From Nitrospirota bacterium (GTDB lineage Bacteria; Nitrospirota; Thermodesulfovibrionia; Thermodesulfovibrionales; UBA1546): a stretch of 35,289 bases of DNA. The stretch lies in the NCBI GenBank assembly GCA_021824065.1, contig JAKALU010000012.1:1-35289 (forward strand). The letters run 5' to 3'. Shown here one piece after another: positions 16,910 through 24,649 of this stretch (positions are counted from its first letter, which is position 1; every line of letters starts with the position of its first letter). The notes beneath the pieces are model-generated. The model worked only from the letters and a program-made list of their open reading frames with translations. It was not told where the DNA came from and searched no databases. The position numbers and the translations under genes were made by a program.

Positions 16910-18058
16910 TTAATTTTTATGACTCTCAAGTCCGAGTGCTGAGGATAATGCATCAATAACCTCTTCTTTTGTTATCATTTCTAAACATCTTCTGAGATCA
17001 AACTCATCGCATACACCGGATTTGCATGGTTTACATTCCATGTCCTTTGCAAAAACTTTATGATTTTTACCCCACGGCCCCCACTGAACCTCGCCTGTGG
17101 GCCCAAAGAGCGCAATAACTGGCGTTCCAACTGCAGCAGCTATGTGCATGGGAGCAGAATCAACACCTAAAAACAAATCGGATGCCTCTGAGATTGCAGC
17201 TAATTGTTTTATTGTGGTCATGCCGCAGAGGTCTATCACCCCCCCTATTCCCCCCATCAGGGGCGGACGAGCCGTAGAATCAGGACTGTCCCCTATCAAA
17301 GACAAAATCTTCTTTGCCTTATCCATCTCCTTTTTATCAGGTGAAGACGTCACTATTACCTTTATACCATTATTAATAAGCCAGCTTATCACCTCTGCCA
17401 TATATTCGTCTTTCCAACATTTGAAAAGCCATCTTGATACAGGATGGACGTGGACAACCTTACCTACCCATGTCCCCCCCTTGCCAAGGTGGGGATGGGG
17501 GGGTATACCATCCTCTTCTAATATCTTTTTTACAAATTGTCTTGCATCCTCAGGAATAAATAAATTCACTGTGAGATTATCTGTGCTAATGCCAAATTGC
17601 TTCACAACATCGAGATTCTGCAGTACCATGTGCTGGCTGCCATCTTTTTTAGCAAGATGCGTATACAGGTGTCTCTTGCCTAAGAAACCATCCCTGCCCA
17701 AATCGTAGGCTAACTTGTATTTCGCGCCTGATATAAAAGATATTATTGCAGCCCTGTCACCGCTTGTAAGGTCAACAGCCATGTCAAAGCCTTTTGCCCG
17801 TATATTTTTCAGAAAGGAAAATTCTCTCATATATCTTTGCACAGGGTTCATCTTCTTGATGCTCCTGTCAAAGACTATTATCTCATTGATGAGGGGATTC
17901 CCTGTCAGTACTTCCTCTGTGCCTGAATTTACAAGAGCAGCTATATGTGCTTGTGGAAAATTTTCTCTCAATGCCCTGAAAACAGGAACAGAGAGAAGGA
18001 CGTCGCCGATGTGGCGTAGTTTTATGACAAGAATTTTTTTTATGTCTTTAAAATCCAT
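16910..18058 (-). CDS. GT9 heptosyltransferase (WaaQ/RfaQ-like) with two palindromic inserts
   Basis: This 382-residue protein opens with ILVIKLRHIGDVLLSVPVFRALRENFPQAHIAALVN and carries VDLTSGDRAAIISFISGAKYKLAYD, a pattern seen in WaaQ-type heptosyltransferase III. The donor site reads FLGVDSAPMHIAAAVGTPVIALFGPTGEVQWGPWG, followed by the Cys cluster CKPCKSGVCDEFDLRRCLE. Two proline/glycine-rich stretches, GIPPHPHLGKGGTWVGK and STARPPLMGGIGGVIDL, break the normal fold pattern and are encoded by C/G-run palindromes (see repeats). The gene remains open and the motifs are intact. Confidence 0.87.
   Translation of the reverse strand: MDFKDIKKILVIKLRHIGDVLLSVPVFRALRENFPQAHIAALVNSGTEEVLTGNPLINEIIVFDRSIKKMNPVQRYMREFSFLKNIRAKGFDMAVDLTSGDRAAIISFISGAKYKLAYDLGRDGFLGKRHLYTHLAKKDGSQHMVLQNLDVVKQFGISTDNLTVNLFIPEDARQFVKKILEEDGIPPHPHLGKGGTWVGKVVHVHPVSRWLFKCWKDEYMAEVISWLINNGIKVIVTSSPDKKEMDKAKKILSLIGDSPDSTARPPLMGGIGGVIDLCGMTTIKQLAAISEASDLFLGVDSAPMHIAAAVGTPVIALFGPTGEVQWGPWGKNHKVFAKDMECKPCKSGVCDEFDLRRCLEMITKEEVIDALSSALGLESHKN
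17235..17275. repeat. C/G-run palindromic insert in GT9 gene (copy 1)
   Basis: ACCCCCCCTATTCCCCCCAT followed by CAGGGGCGGACGAGCCG. The coding strand gives TARPPLMGGIGGVID, a proline/glycine-rich peptide of the kind produced by dispersed palindromes that enter coding sequence. It interrupts the GT9 sequence before LCGMTTIKQLAAIS. Confidence 0.65.
17473..17504. repeat. C/G-run palindromic insert in GT9 gene (copy 2)
   Basis: CCCCCCCTTGCCAAGG followed by TGGGGATGGGGGGG, an imperfect palindrome with C7 and G7 ends. The coding strand gives PPHPHLGKGGTWVG. It falls just before VVHVHPVSRWLFKCW, where GT9 enzymes have the HPG or HP loop. Same type as the copies at 17235 and 18629. Confidence 0.7.
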
Positions 18059-18066
18059 GTCTTTTA

Positions 18067-19251
18067 TCAGATTCTATTCCTATTCAAAAGCCTTTCATAT
18101 AATGATTCAACCTTGTCGAGCATTGCCTCCATGGAATAATTCTTTTCAACGAGCCTTCTGCCTGCCTTTCCGAATTTAACCCTGAGTTCAGGGTTTCTAT
18201 AGAGTTCGATAACCTTTTCCGAAAGCTGTCCGGGATTCTTAGGTTCAATGAGAAATCCTGTTTCTTTATCAATGACTATCTCTTTTATTGCTCCTGCATC
18301 AGAGGCTACAACAGGTCTTTCCATTGCCATTGCCTGGAGTATGGATTGAGGCACACCCTCATTTGCATATGAAGGATGGACAATAACATCAAGGGAAGCT
18401 AATATTTCAGGAATGTCATCTCTATGCCCGAGCATAAAAACTTTGCTTTCAAGAGAGAATTCTTTAACCATATCTTTTATGTTCTGAAATTGTGGCCCAT
18501 CACCCACTATATAGAAAACTGAATCAGGGATCGCATTCGATATTGCCGGGACCGCCTCTATAAAATACCTGTGTCCCTTCCAGCTCCTGAGAACAGAGAC
18601 CATCCCTATTGAAAAATATTTTTTTAATCCCTCCTCCCCCTCCGACAAATCCCCCCACCCCCCCTTTACTAAAGGGGGGTAAGGGGGGATTACTTTATTA
18701 ACGGTGTGATTTTTTAATTGAAAAACTGGTTTAACTTTTGCTGGATTAAAGCGCTCCATGTCCACACCTGTTGGTATAGAAGAAATTTTCTCCCCGTTAA
18801 ACTTGTTGTGCTCAATCATCCTCTGTCCTATTTCCTCGCCGGTGGTAATTACAGCATCAGGCAGTATGTTATATATTAATCTGCTTAATGGATTCCTGCC
18901 GATGGGTGTTGAGAGATGTCTTGTCCTCAGGATTAGTGGTTTTAATCCAGAAAGCTTCGCAGCAATTGTAGCTACCCAGCTATCAGAGGAGCTATGTGTA
19001 TTCACAATATCTATTCTTCTTTCCTTAATCAATGTGGCAAGCCTCATAACATTCAATGGGTTTTTTTTGTTGAAAGACATGGGAAATACAACAATATCGT
19101 TGCTCTTTGCTTTGCTGAATATCATGCTATCTTCAGGCGCTGCAATATAAACCTTATGCCCCCTCTTAATCATACCGAGGGATTCCTGTATTATCCTGAT
19201 CTCCTGACCTCCCCAGCCTTTTGACGATTCTGTATGCAGTATTGTAAGCAT
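18067..19251 (-). CDS. GT4 glycosyltransferase with a palindromic insert
   Basis: This 394-residue GT-B retaining transferase has the N-terminal motif HTESSKGWGGQEIRIIQE, ISSIPTGVDMERFNP in the linker, IGMVSVLRSWKGHRYFIEA at the start of the C-terminal domain, and the donor-site region VHPSYANEGVPQSILQAMAMERPVVASD with the E(x7)E pair. The stretch VIPPYPPLVKGGWGDLSEGEEG, about 25 residues before the C-terminal domain, does not belong to the family and comes from a palindromic insert (18629-18691). The ORF track starts at a TTG (19254); the next codon is ATG (19251), which overlaps the upstream stop as TGATG and is the better start. Substrate unknown; part of the LPS cluster. Confidence 0.85.
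   Translation of the reverse strand: MLTILHTESSKGWGGQEIRIIQESLGMIKRGHKVYIAAPEDSMIFSKAKSNDIVVFPMSFNKKNPLNVMRLATLIKERRIDIVNTHSSSDSWVATIAAKLSGLKPLILRTRHLSTPIGRNPLSRLIYNILPDAVITTGEEIGQRMIEHNKFNGEKISSIPTGVDMERFNPAKVKPVFQLKNHTVNKVIPPYPPLVKGGWGDLSEGEEGLKKYFSIGMVSVLRSWKGHRYFIEAVPAISNAIPDSVFYIVGDGPQFQNIKDMVKEFSLESKVFMLGHRDDIPEILASLDVIVHPSYANEGVPQSILQAMAMERPVVASDAGAIKEIVIDKETGFLIEPKNPGQLSEKVIELYRNPELRVKFGKAGRRLVEKNYSMEAMLDKVESLYERLLNRNRI
18629..18691. repeat. C/G-run palindromic insert in GT4 gene
   Basis: AATCCCCCCACCCCCCCTTTA on one side faces TAAAGGGGGGTAAGGGGGGA on the other. On the coding strand it reads IPPYPPLVKGGWGDLSEGEE, a peptide I know as a recurring artefact of dispersed repeats in several bacterial groups. 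It is in frame and sits in the linker between the two GT-B domains. Confidence 0.78.
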
Positions 19252-20387
19252 CAACTTTCTGCCAGACCAGCAAGCTTTATTGCTTCTGTAAATTCACGCA
19301 CTGCCCTTTCGATAGGAAAATTTTCAGCCTTCTCTCTTGCCTTTTCCCCCATGACTTTTAGATTCTTCAGGGTAAGATTTATCTTATCAGCCAATTCTCC
19401 TGAATCAGAAAGTTTATCCAGAACAAAGCCCTCATTCCCATTTTCTATAAGTTCGGCTACACCATTATTTTTTGTCGTGATTACAGGAAGCCCTGATGCC
19501 ATTGCCTCCAAAGTGGCATTGCTGAAAGGGTCGTATAACGTTGGCAATACAAATATGTCTGCTGCTGCATAGAATCTTTCTATCCCTCTCTGAGGTTCAA
19601 GAAAAACAACCCTGTCAGAAATTCTATGCCTTTCTGCCAACTCTTTATATTTGCCTGTGTTACTCTTACCAATAACCAAAACCTTTATGTCCTCGCTTTT
19701 TATTAAAGCAACAGAATCTATAAGGGTCCTCAGCCCTTTTCTCTCAAAGCCAGACCCAACAAAAAGTATTATCTTTAAATCTTCGGATAAGCTAAAGTCT
19801 TTTCTCACATCCTTACGCAATATGTTTTTATTTTCCGGGGTAAATCTATTTAAATCAACCCCATTATATATTGTAATTATCCTTTCCTCTGGAACAGCAT
19901 AATGTTTTATTATCTGGTTTTTCACCATTTTTGAGTTTGCAACTATAAGCTTTGTATCTGAAAAAAGCCTTTTTTCAAGACTGAGAAGCGAGATATGAAG
20001 GGGATCTATCTTGAATGAAAGGTTTTTGTAAAATGGCTCAATTTTTGACCGTATCTCCAACCACTCTGCGTGACATCCCTCTCCAGCCCTGTATATATCC
20101 TGACAGGTCGTGCGCTCAAAACTTATGACACAGTCAAATTTTTTGAGTTTTGAGCTTTGAGTTCTTAGTTTTGAGTTTATGCTGACGTTAAATGTCACTG
20201 TACTGAGGAATGAGGTAAGAGGCAGAAGATTCACCTTGTGGAAAGTTACGCCTTTCTCCTCCGGCCATTCATTCGCAAATATCTGTATCTCATGTCCTGC
20301 CCTTTTAAGATGTTCAATAAGGGTCTGAAGATACCTTTCCGCCCCTCCTTCGATAGAAAATTTCTTTTTTATAAATGCAAGTCTCAT
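19251..20387 (-). CDS. GT4 glycosyltransferase with a heptamer-repeat insert
   Basis: This 378-residue enzyme has the GT4 N-terminus LAFIKKKFSIEGGAERYLQTLIEHLKRAGHEIQIFA, the linker ITIYNGVDLNRFTPEN, the domain start IILFVGSGFERKGLRTLIDSV, and the donor-site region VLPTLYDPFSNATLEAMASGLPVITTKNNG. The opening resembles WaaG-type LPS glucosyltransferases. The stretch SKLRTQSSKLKK (near residue 75) is encoded by five copies of a 7-base unit (20141-20175). It is the first gene of the long minus-strand LPS operon; its promoter must lie in 20388-20458, shared with the tRNA promoter on the other strand. Confidence 0.87.
   Translation of the reverse strand: MRLAFIKKKFSIEGGAERYLQTLIEHLKRAGHEIQIFANEWPEEKGVTFHKVNLLPLTSFLSTVTFNVSINSKLRTQSSKLKKFDCVISFERTTCQDIYRAGEGCHAEWLEIRSKIEPFYKNLSFKIDPLHISLLSLEKRLFSDTKLIVANSKMVKNQIIKHYAVPEERIITIYNGVDLNRFTPENKNILRKDVRKDFSLSEDLKIILFVGSGFERKGLRTLIDSVALIKSEDIKVLVIGKSNTGKYKELAERHRISDRVVFLEPQRGIERFYAAADIFVLPTLYDPFSNATLEAMASGLPVITTKNNGVAELIENGNEGFVLDKLSDSGELADKINLTLKNLKVMGEKAREKAENFPIERAVREFTEAIKLAGLAES
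20141..20175. repeat. 7-bp tandem repeat inside GT4 gene
   Basis: TTTTGAG is repeated five times, with one copy degenerate (TTCTTAG) and one CTTTGAG. The coding strand reads NSKLRTQSSKLK. It lies in a loop of the N-terminal GT-B domain and keeps the frame. Confidence 0.8.
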
Positions 20388-20420
20388 TAGAGAATTATAT
20401 TACTACATATAGCCAGTTGA

Positions 20421-20450
20421 TTGACAATATTGGTATTCATAGGTTACGAT
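20421..20450 (+). promoter_or_regulatory. Promoter of tRNA-fMet
   Basis: TTGACA (20421-20426), an 18-base spacer and TACGAT (20445-20450) end 8 bases before the mature tRNA. The perfect -35 box and correct distance make this a credible sigma-70-type promoter. Confidence 0.65.
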
Positions 20451-20458
20451 AAAAACAT

Positions 20459-20536
<78 letters not shown>

Positions 20537-20565
20537 ATAAAAATGCTTAATCTCCAATAGATTAG

Positions 20566-20602
20566 AGGCTGTCATAGCAAAATGTTATGACAGCCTTTTT
20601 TT
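20566..20602 (+). terminator. Rho-independent terminator after tRNA-fMet
   Basis: An 11-bp perfect stem AGGCTGTCATA / TATGACAGCCT with a 9-base loop is followed by a run of seven T. It lies 30 bases after the tRNA and inside the island, so it came with the element or was recreated at integration. Confidence 0.9.
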
Positions 20603-20656
20603 ACCAGCAGGACAGTTACAGGACAGTAAATTTAAATCTATTTTTATCACTCAAAT

Positions 20657-20959
20657 ATGTCAAAAGACAAAGACAATAAGAGTCATCCCATAGTCTCCAT
20701 GGACAAAGAAGAAAGAGAAGAAATCTGGGACGAGGCTTATCTGAAAGAAGAAGGCATTGTTCTTGAATTCAATCCTGATACAAACACAGGCAAAATAAAA
20801 TCTCTCAGCGATAACGGCATCTATAATATTGACAGTCGTGAACTTATAAGAACGAATATTGAATTAAGACCTGGCGATAAAGTTTTATTTGCCCCCCTTG
20901 AAGACCCCGATGGCAATGATTATGCAAGGATAGTCAGGATAATTGAGCTAAACACTTAA
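20657..20959 (+). CDS. Cold-shock-domain-like protein
   Basis: This 100-residue protein has an acidic/charged N-terminus (about 30 residues) and then an OB-fold-like stretch, EEGIVLEFNPDTNTGKIKSLSDNGIYNIDSRELI...LRPGDKVLFAPLEDPDGNDYARIVRI. This resembles the cold-shock domain layout (G-I-V...G-x-I...V-x-F), with the RNA-binding aromatic motifs weakly kept. It might bind RNA or DNA. No Shine-Dalgarno precedes the ATG. It is the first island gene, next to the terminator and pointing away from the tRNA, where an integrase gene would often be found. Confidence 0.6.
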   Translation: MSKDKDNKSHPIVSMDKEEREEIWDEAYLKEEGIVLEFNPDTNTGKIKSLSDNGIYNIDSRELIRTNIELRPGDKVLFAPLEDPDGNDYARIVRIIELNT

Positions 20960-21033
20960 ATTTTAAACCTTCAATAAATTCAGACACCAATTCCGCTAGA
21001 ATTTTGCAGCGTTAAGTTGTAACGCAGAGGAAT

Positions 21034-21660
21034 CTATTCATCCATAGAATATTTGCTTATGTCCTTTATCCTATCCATTATATATTGGCCAATATTCTCG
21101 TAATCGTTACCTGCTTCGCTTACATCTATCGGCATTCCAAATGTCACCCGTATTTTTGCGGGTCGGGGCAGTAGTGCGCCTTGAGGGAGGAGTTTATCAG
21201 TCCCCTCAATTAACGCAGGCACAATCTTCACTTTGCATATGGAAGCGATCATCCCTATGCCGTTTTTGGGCTGTAGGCGACTGGCGCTTATGTTTCTACT
21301 TCCCTCTGGGAATATAACAACAATCATCCCTTCCGCAAGCTCCCGAATGGCTCTTTTTATTGAGGAGGCACCGGGATTTTGCCTCTTAACAGGAAATGCG
21401 TAATAACTCACTATATGCTTTAGCACTGGAATGTCGAAGAGTTCATGCCTTGCCATGAAGCGACAGCCTCCGGTGATCACGGTTGCTAAGAGAGGGGGAT
21501 CTACATAACTCAGATGGTTAGGTGCAATAATAATACCGCCTTTTCTGGGAATATTTTTAATACCCTTTACTTCCAATCCGCCGAATATTTTAAAAAAGGG
21601 CTGTGAAAAACAGAGGGGTATAAATCTGTATATGATTCTACCGCAGAGCTTTTTTATCAC
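21034..21660 (-). CDS. 1-acylglycerol-3-phosphate acyltransferase-like (PlsC family)
   Basis: This 208-residue member of the LPLAT family has block I NHLSYVDPP (NHx4D, His49 and Asp54), block II around FMARHELFDIPVLKHIVSYYAFPVKR, block III FPEGSRN, and a proline-bearing block IV (VKIVPALIEGTDKLLP). It would transfer an acyl chain to a glycerolipid or to another lipid in the inner membrane. The start codon is GTG with GGAG upstream. It follows the GT2 gene by 2 bases, with a CrtI-like gene and an MMPL stump before that, so it may acylate a glycosylated envelope lipid or pigment; this role is inference. Confidence 0.85.
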   Translation of the reverse strand: MIKKLCGRIIYRFIPLCFSQPFFKIFGGLEVKGIKNIPRKGGIIIAPNHLSYVDPPLLATVITGGCRFMARHELFDIPVLKHIVSYYAFPVKRQNPGASSIKRAIRELAEGMIVVIFPEGSRNISASRLQPKNGIGMIASICKVKIVPALIEGTDKLLPQGALLPRPAKIRVTFGMPIDVSEAGNDYENIGQYIMDRIKDISKYSMDE

Positions 21661-21662
21661 AA

Positions 21663-22691
21663 CTATACTCTCCAGATGTGCGGATAAAATTTCTCCATGA
21701 ATCCATCTACCATGTTGATTTCAAGTTTAAATTGATTCAATATTTTTTCAAGTATAGTTACAATTAGTAATATAGGCAACATAAGTGATGCAATGGTAAT
21801 TTTAAAAAATCCGCAGTTGAGTTTTCTGATTGCTGGGTAGTTATTAATGACTCCATGCAGCACTGTATATTCAATCAAAAACAGCACACTTGCAGGCAGC
21901 GCACTAAAAACAGTTATTACCTGAAAGATGCGATCAATTATTTTGGGTTTTCTTATTAAATCATGAATATTATTTTTTGAATATGTAAAGGGTTTATTTG
22001 AGACCAGTCCTTCTTTTAGCCATTTAATGTGGAGATAAGAAATTACATACGCCGTTATTGCTACAATATCCATTATCGGTCTGAAATGGCTGCCATTGTC
22101 TCCATATATGGTTTTGACTTTAACAAACCGAATTGTTCCCCCCATATCTCCTGCCTTCATTAATATTTCTGTTTCCGTAACATATTTCTCAGTTGTCAGA
22201 CATATTTTTTTTATCAATGAAAGGGGATAAAGTCTGAATCCGCACTGGGTATCCTCTACGAATTGATTTGCAGCGAGGGAAATATAGAATCGAGCAATAT
22301 GCATAGAATTATACCTTGCCCTTGGAATCCTCTCCTTCTCATGCATTCTTGTGCCGACAATTATATCTTCTGGATACATGTTATGATCATTTAAAAAAAA
22401 GGGTATATCATCCGGGTCATGCTGGCCGTCCGCGTCTAAGCTGATTACAGATTTATATCCATATTCCTCGGCTTTTTTAAAAAGAATTTTTAATGCATTG
22501 CCTTTCCCCCTGTTTCGGTCTATCTTGATTACATCTGCACCGGCAAGAGATGCAGCAATTGCAGTATCATCGGCAGAGCCATCATCGGCAACAAGAACCC
22601 TATCTACATACTTTAATGCGCCTTTGACGACACTCTTTATGGTTTTAGATGCATTATATGCAGGAATTATGACACAGAGATTAGATGTCAA
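21663..22691 (-). CDS. GT2 glycosyltransferase with C-terminal membrane segments
   Basis: The N-terminal GT-A domain (residues 4-230) shows VIIPAYNASKTIKSVV, VADDGSADDT, the RGKGNALK motif and DADGQHDPDD, with the DxD metal site at Asp86 and Asp88. This matches polyprenyl-phosphate mannosyl/glucosyltransferases (DPM1-like). The C-terminal 100 residues contain two likely membrane helices (about 265-285 and 295-315). It ends in TAG, showing that UAG is an ordinary stop inside the island too. It overlaps the CrtI-like gene by 11 bases. Confidence 0.86.
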   Translation of the reverse strand: MTSNLCVIIPAYNASKTIKSVVKGALKYVDRVLVADDGSADDTAIAASLAGADVIKIDRNRGKGNALKILFKKAEEYGYKSVISLDADGQHDPDDIPFFLNDHNMYPEDIIVGTRMHEKERIPRARYNSMHIARFYISLAANQFVEDTQCGFRLYPLSLIKKICLTTEKYVTETEILMKAGDMGGTIRFVKVKTIYGDNGSHFRPIMDIVAITAYVISYLHIKWLKEGLVSNKPFTYSKNNIHDLIRKPKIIDRIFQVITVFSALPASVLFLIEYTVLHGVINNYPAIRKLNCGFFKITIASLMLPILLIVTILEKILNQFKLEINMVDGFMEKFYPHIWRV

Positions 22692-24135
22692 CCTTCATAC
22701 CCTCCCTTTCGAGAATCTCACTCGCTGCCCTAGCACCTGAATATGCAGCAGCCAGAACCCCACCCCCCATATCACCCCAGTGGCCAGCTATATATAGATT
22801 CTTTATCCCGTGCCTTCTTGTTCCTCGAAAGCCGGGGGCTTGTTTCCAGCCGAATGCCGCGCCGTTGAAGTTCATAGTATACCTGTTAAGAGTTTTGGGT
22901 GTCGCACAATCGAGAGTCACAATCCTCTCTCTTATGCCGGGGATTATCTTTTCCGCTTTTTTAATAATTTTTTCCGTGCAAAGCGCTTTGTCTATTGCCC
23001 TGCCTGTAGTCTCTACCATCTCATGCAGAACCACTGTGCCGAAACCTTCAGGAGCACGCGATTTATCTTCGAGGCTTGCCGCGGTCATACCGATGGTCGA
23101 ATCCTCTCCGAACTCCATCTCCCGAGAGAAAAAACTTTCAATATCATAAGAAGGGAAATAACCTATGCTTGAGTGTCTGCCAGTATCTCCTTTGATGCCA
23201 GCATATAAAATAAAGAAAGATGTCGAAACACCCGGATTGCGCATTAGTTCGTCAGTAAAGGATGAATATTTTCCTCCCAAGAGTGAATTAAAGGTATGAC
23301 AAAAATCCGCGTTTGAGATTATATATCGCGCTGCATATTCTTCTCCGTTTTCGCATATAACGCCTACGCATCTCTCCCGATTATCCATAAGAATCCGCCT
23401 TGCTCCATTGCCAAGGATTGCTTGTCCGCCAATGTCTATTATACCGGTAAGCATAGCATCGGCAAGTTTCTGAAAGCCCCCGACTGTTCTGCACGCGCCG
23501 AGGCTGAAATAGCTCATTATCATATTAATCATTGTAAAGGCTGAAACCCTTGAAGGGGGGAGGCCTATAAAAGGGCATCTGTCGGACAATACAGCTTTAA
23601 GCCTATTGTCGCCTATATATTCATTCAGATAATCTTCATATGAACTGTTCATCGTCTTTAAAATATCAGAATTTATTTCATAGAGCTCTTGCCTTCCGGA
23701 AATGGAAGCATTAATCGCGGATTGCGCGTCTGAATATATCCTATCGGCTTTTTCAAAGAGCTTTTTTATTGAATCGGCAGAAGACGGAAATATGACCGAG
23801 AGCCTGTCTATATATGCGTCTATGTCTTTATCGACCACAATCTCAAAGTCCGGAAATTTGCTTACTCTTATAGGATCCAGTATGTTAAAACTTATGTTCT
23901 TCTCGATTTTAAGGACTTCCATCGTCTTATATATCAGTCCTCCTGAATTAACTCCTGATATTGAATCCAACGCAGAATCGAAAATAAAACCGTTTCTTTT
24001 AAAAGAAGAAAGATAACCGCCTGGCGTGATATGTCTTTCGATAATCAGAGTCTTTAACCCCTTTGATGAAAGCATACCGGCGCTTACGAGGCCTCCTATC
24101 CCGCTGCCTATGACTATGGCGTCAAAATTTTTCAT
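22681..24135 (-). CDS. CrtI-like FAD-dependent oxidoreductase
   Basis: This 484-residue protein has the N-terminal FAD motif AIVIGSGIGGLVSAGMLSSKG, the second motif IIERHITPGGYLSSFKRNGFIFD, and the C-terminal FAD-binding pattern GIKNLYIAGHWGDMGGGVLAAAYSGARAA. It belongs to the phytoene desaturase/CrtISO/retinol-saturase group. Length and both ends look complete. With a PlsC-like acyltransferase, a GT2 enzyme and an MMPL exporter fragment next to it, modification and export of a long-chain or polyene envelope lipid is a reasonable guess. The substrate is not knowable from sequence alone. Confidence 0.85.
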   Translation of the reverse strand: MKNFDAIVIGSGIGGLVSAGMLSSKGLKTLIIERHITPGGYLSSFKRNGFIFDSALDSISGVNSGGLIYKTMEVLKIEKNISFNILDPIRVSKFPDFEIVVDKDIDAYIDRLSVIFPSSADSIKKLFEKADRIYSDAQSAINASISGRQELYEINSDILKTMNSSYEDYLNEYIGDNRLKAVLSDRCPFIGLPPSRVSAFTMINMIMSYFSLGACRTVGGFQKLADAMLTGIIDIGGQAILGNGARRILMDNRERCVGVICENGEEYAARYIISNADFCHTFNSLLGGKYSSFTDELMRNPGVSTSFFILYAGIKGDTGRHSSIGYFPSYDIESFFSREMEFGEDSTIGMTAASLEDKSRAPEGFGTVVLHEMVETTGRAIDKALCTEKIIKKAEKIIPGIRERIVTLDCATPKTLNRYTMNFNGAAFGWKQAPGFRGTRRHGIKNLYIAGHWGDMGGGVLAAAYSGARAASEILEREGMKVDI

Positions 24136-24136
24136 A

Positions 24137-24649
24137 TTACAGCTTATCTCCGAAAAGATATAGCAATGCCGGAAGCGTAAGCAGCGCGGCAGCTGCGCAG
24201 AATACAGCCCCTATCGTAAGAACAAGGCCTACGGACGCAATCCCTGCAAACTTAGCTGTTATAAGGCTTCCGCACCCAGCCACTGTCGTTGCTGCGCACA
24301 TCATAACATTTTTACCAGACAGCCGGAGAGCACTACCGGCATCTCTTCTTTCTTCCATCAGAAAAGCATTCATAACATAAATCCCGTAATCCACGCCGAG
24401 ACCGAAAAGCAAGGCAAGAGTGCCGATATTGATAAAGTTAAAGGGCGCGTTTATATAGCCCATAATGCCGGGCACAAACAAAAATCCGAGTGTCACCGGA
24501 AGCATAACCAACAATGTATATTTCGCCTTTTTAAAGAAAAGGTGAATAATAATAATATTTAGAAAAAGTGTTGCCGCAACTGCAAGGCTGCTCCCGCGTA
24601 TTATTGATGCCTTTATTTCCCCGAATAAAACAGGCATTCCGGTCAGTAT
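24137..24649 (-). pseudogene. C-terminal stump of an MMPL/RND-family lipid exporter
   Basis: About 170 residues remain of a family that usually has 750-1000. The remnant has four to five membrane helices with the MMPL signature NFINIGTLALLFGLGVDYGIYVMNAFLMEE, ATTVAGCGSLITAKFAGIASVG and the end LPALLYLFGDKL. No Shine-Dalgarno precedes the track's Met (24637). The frame runs upstream through ILTG to a TGA at 24650-24652, where it meets the end of the recombinase-like ORF. With the N-terminal half and the periplasmic loop missing it should not transport. The tail of the recombinase-like ORF (IVSYITLLRAAIE) would read naturally into ILTGMPVLFGEI after a -1 shift, so part of that tail may be MMPL-derived. 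Confidence 0.85.

Noticed and set aside
21009-21025. Hairpin GCGTTA-AGTTG-TAACGC between the cold-shock-like gene and the acyltransferase gene.
   Set aside because: Stem of only 6 bp and no T-tract on either strand; too weak to call a terminator.
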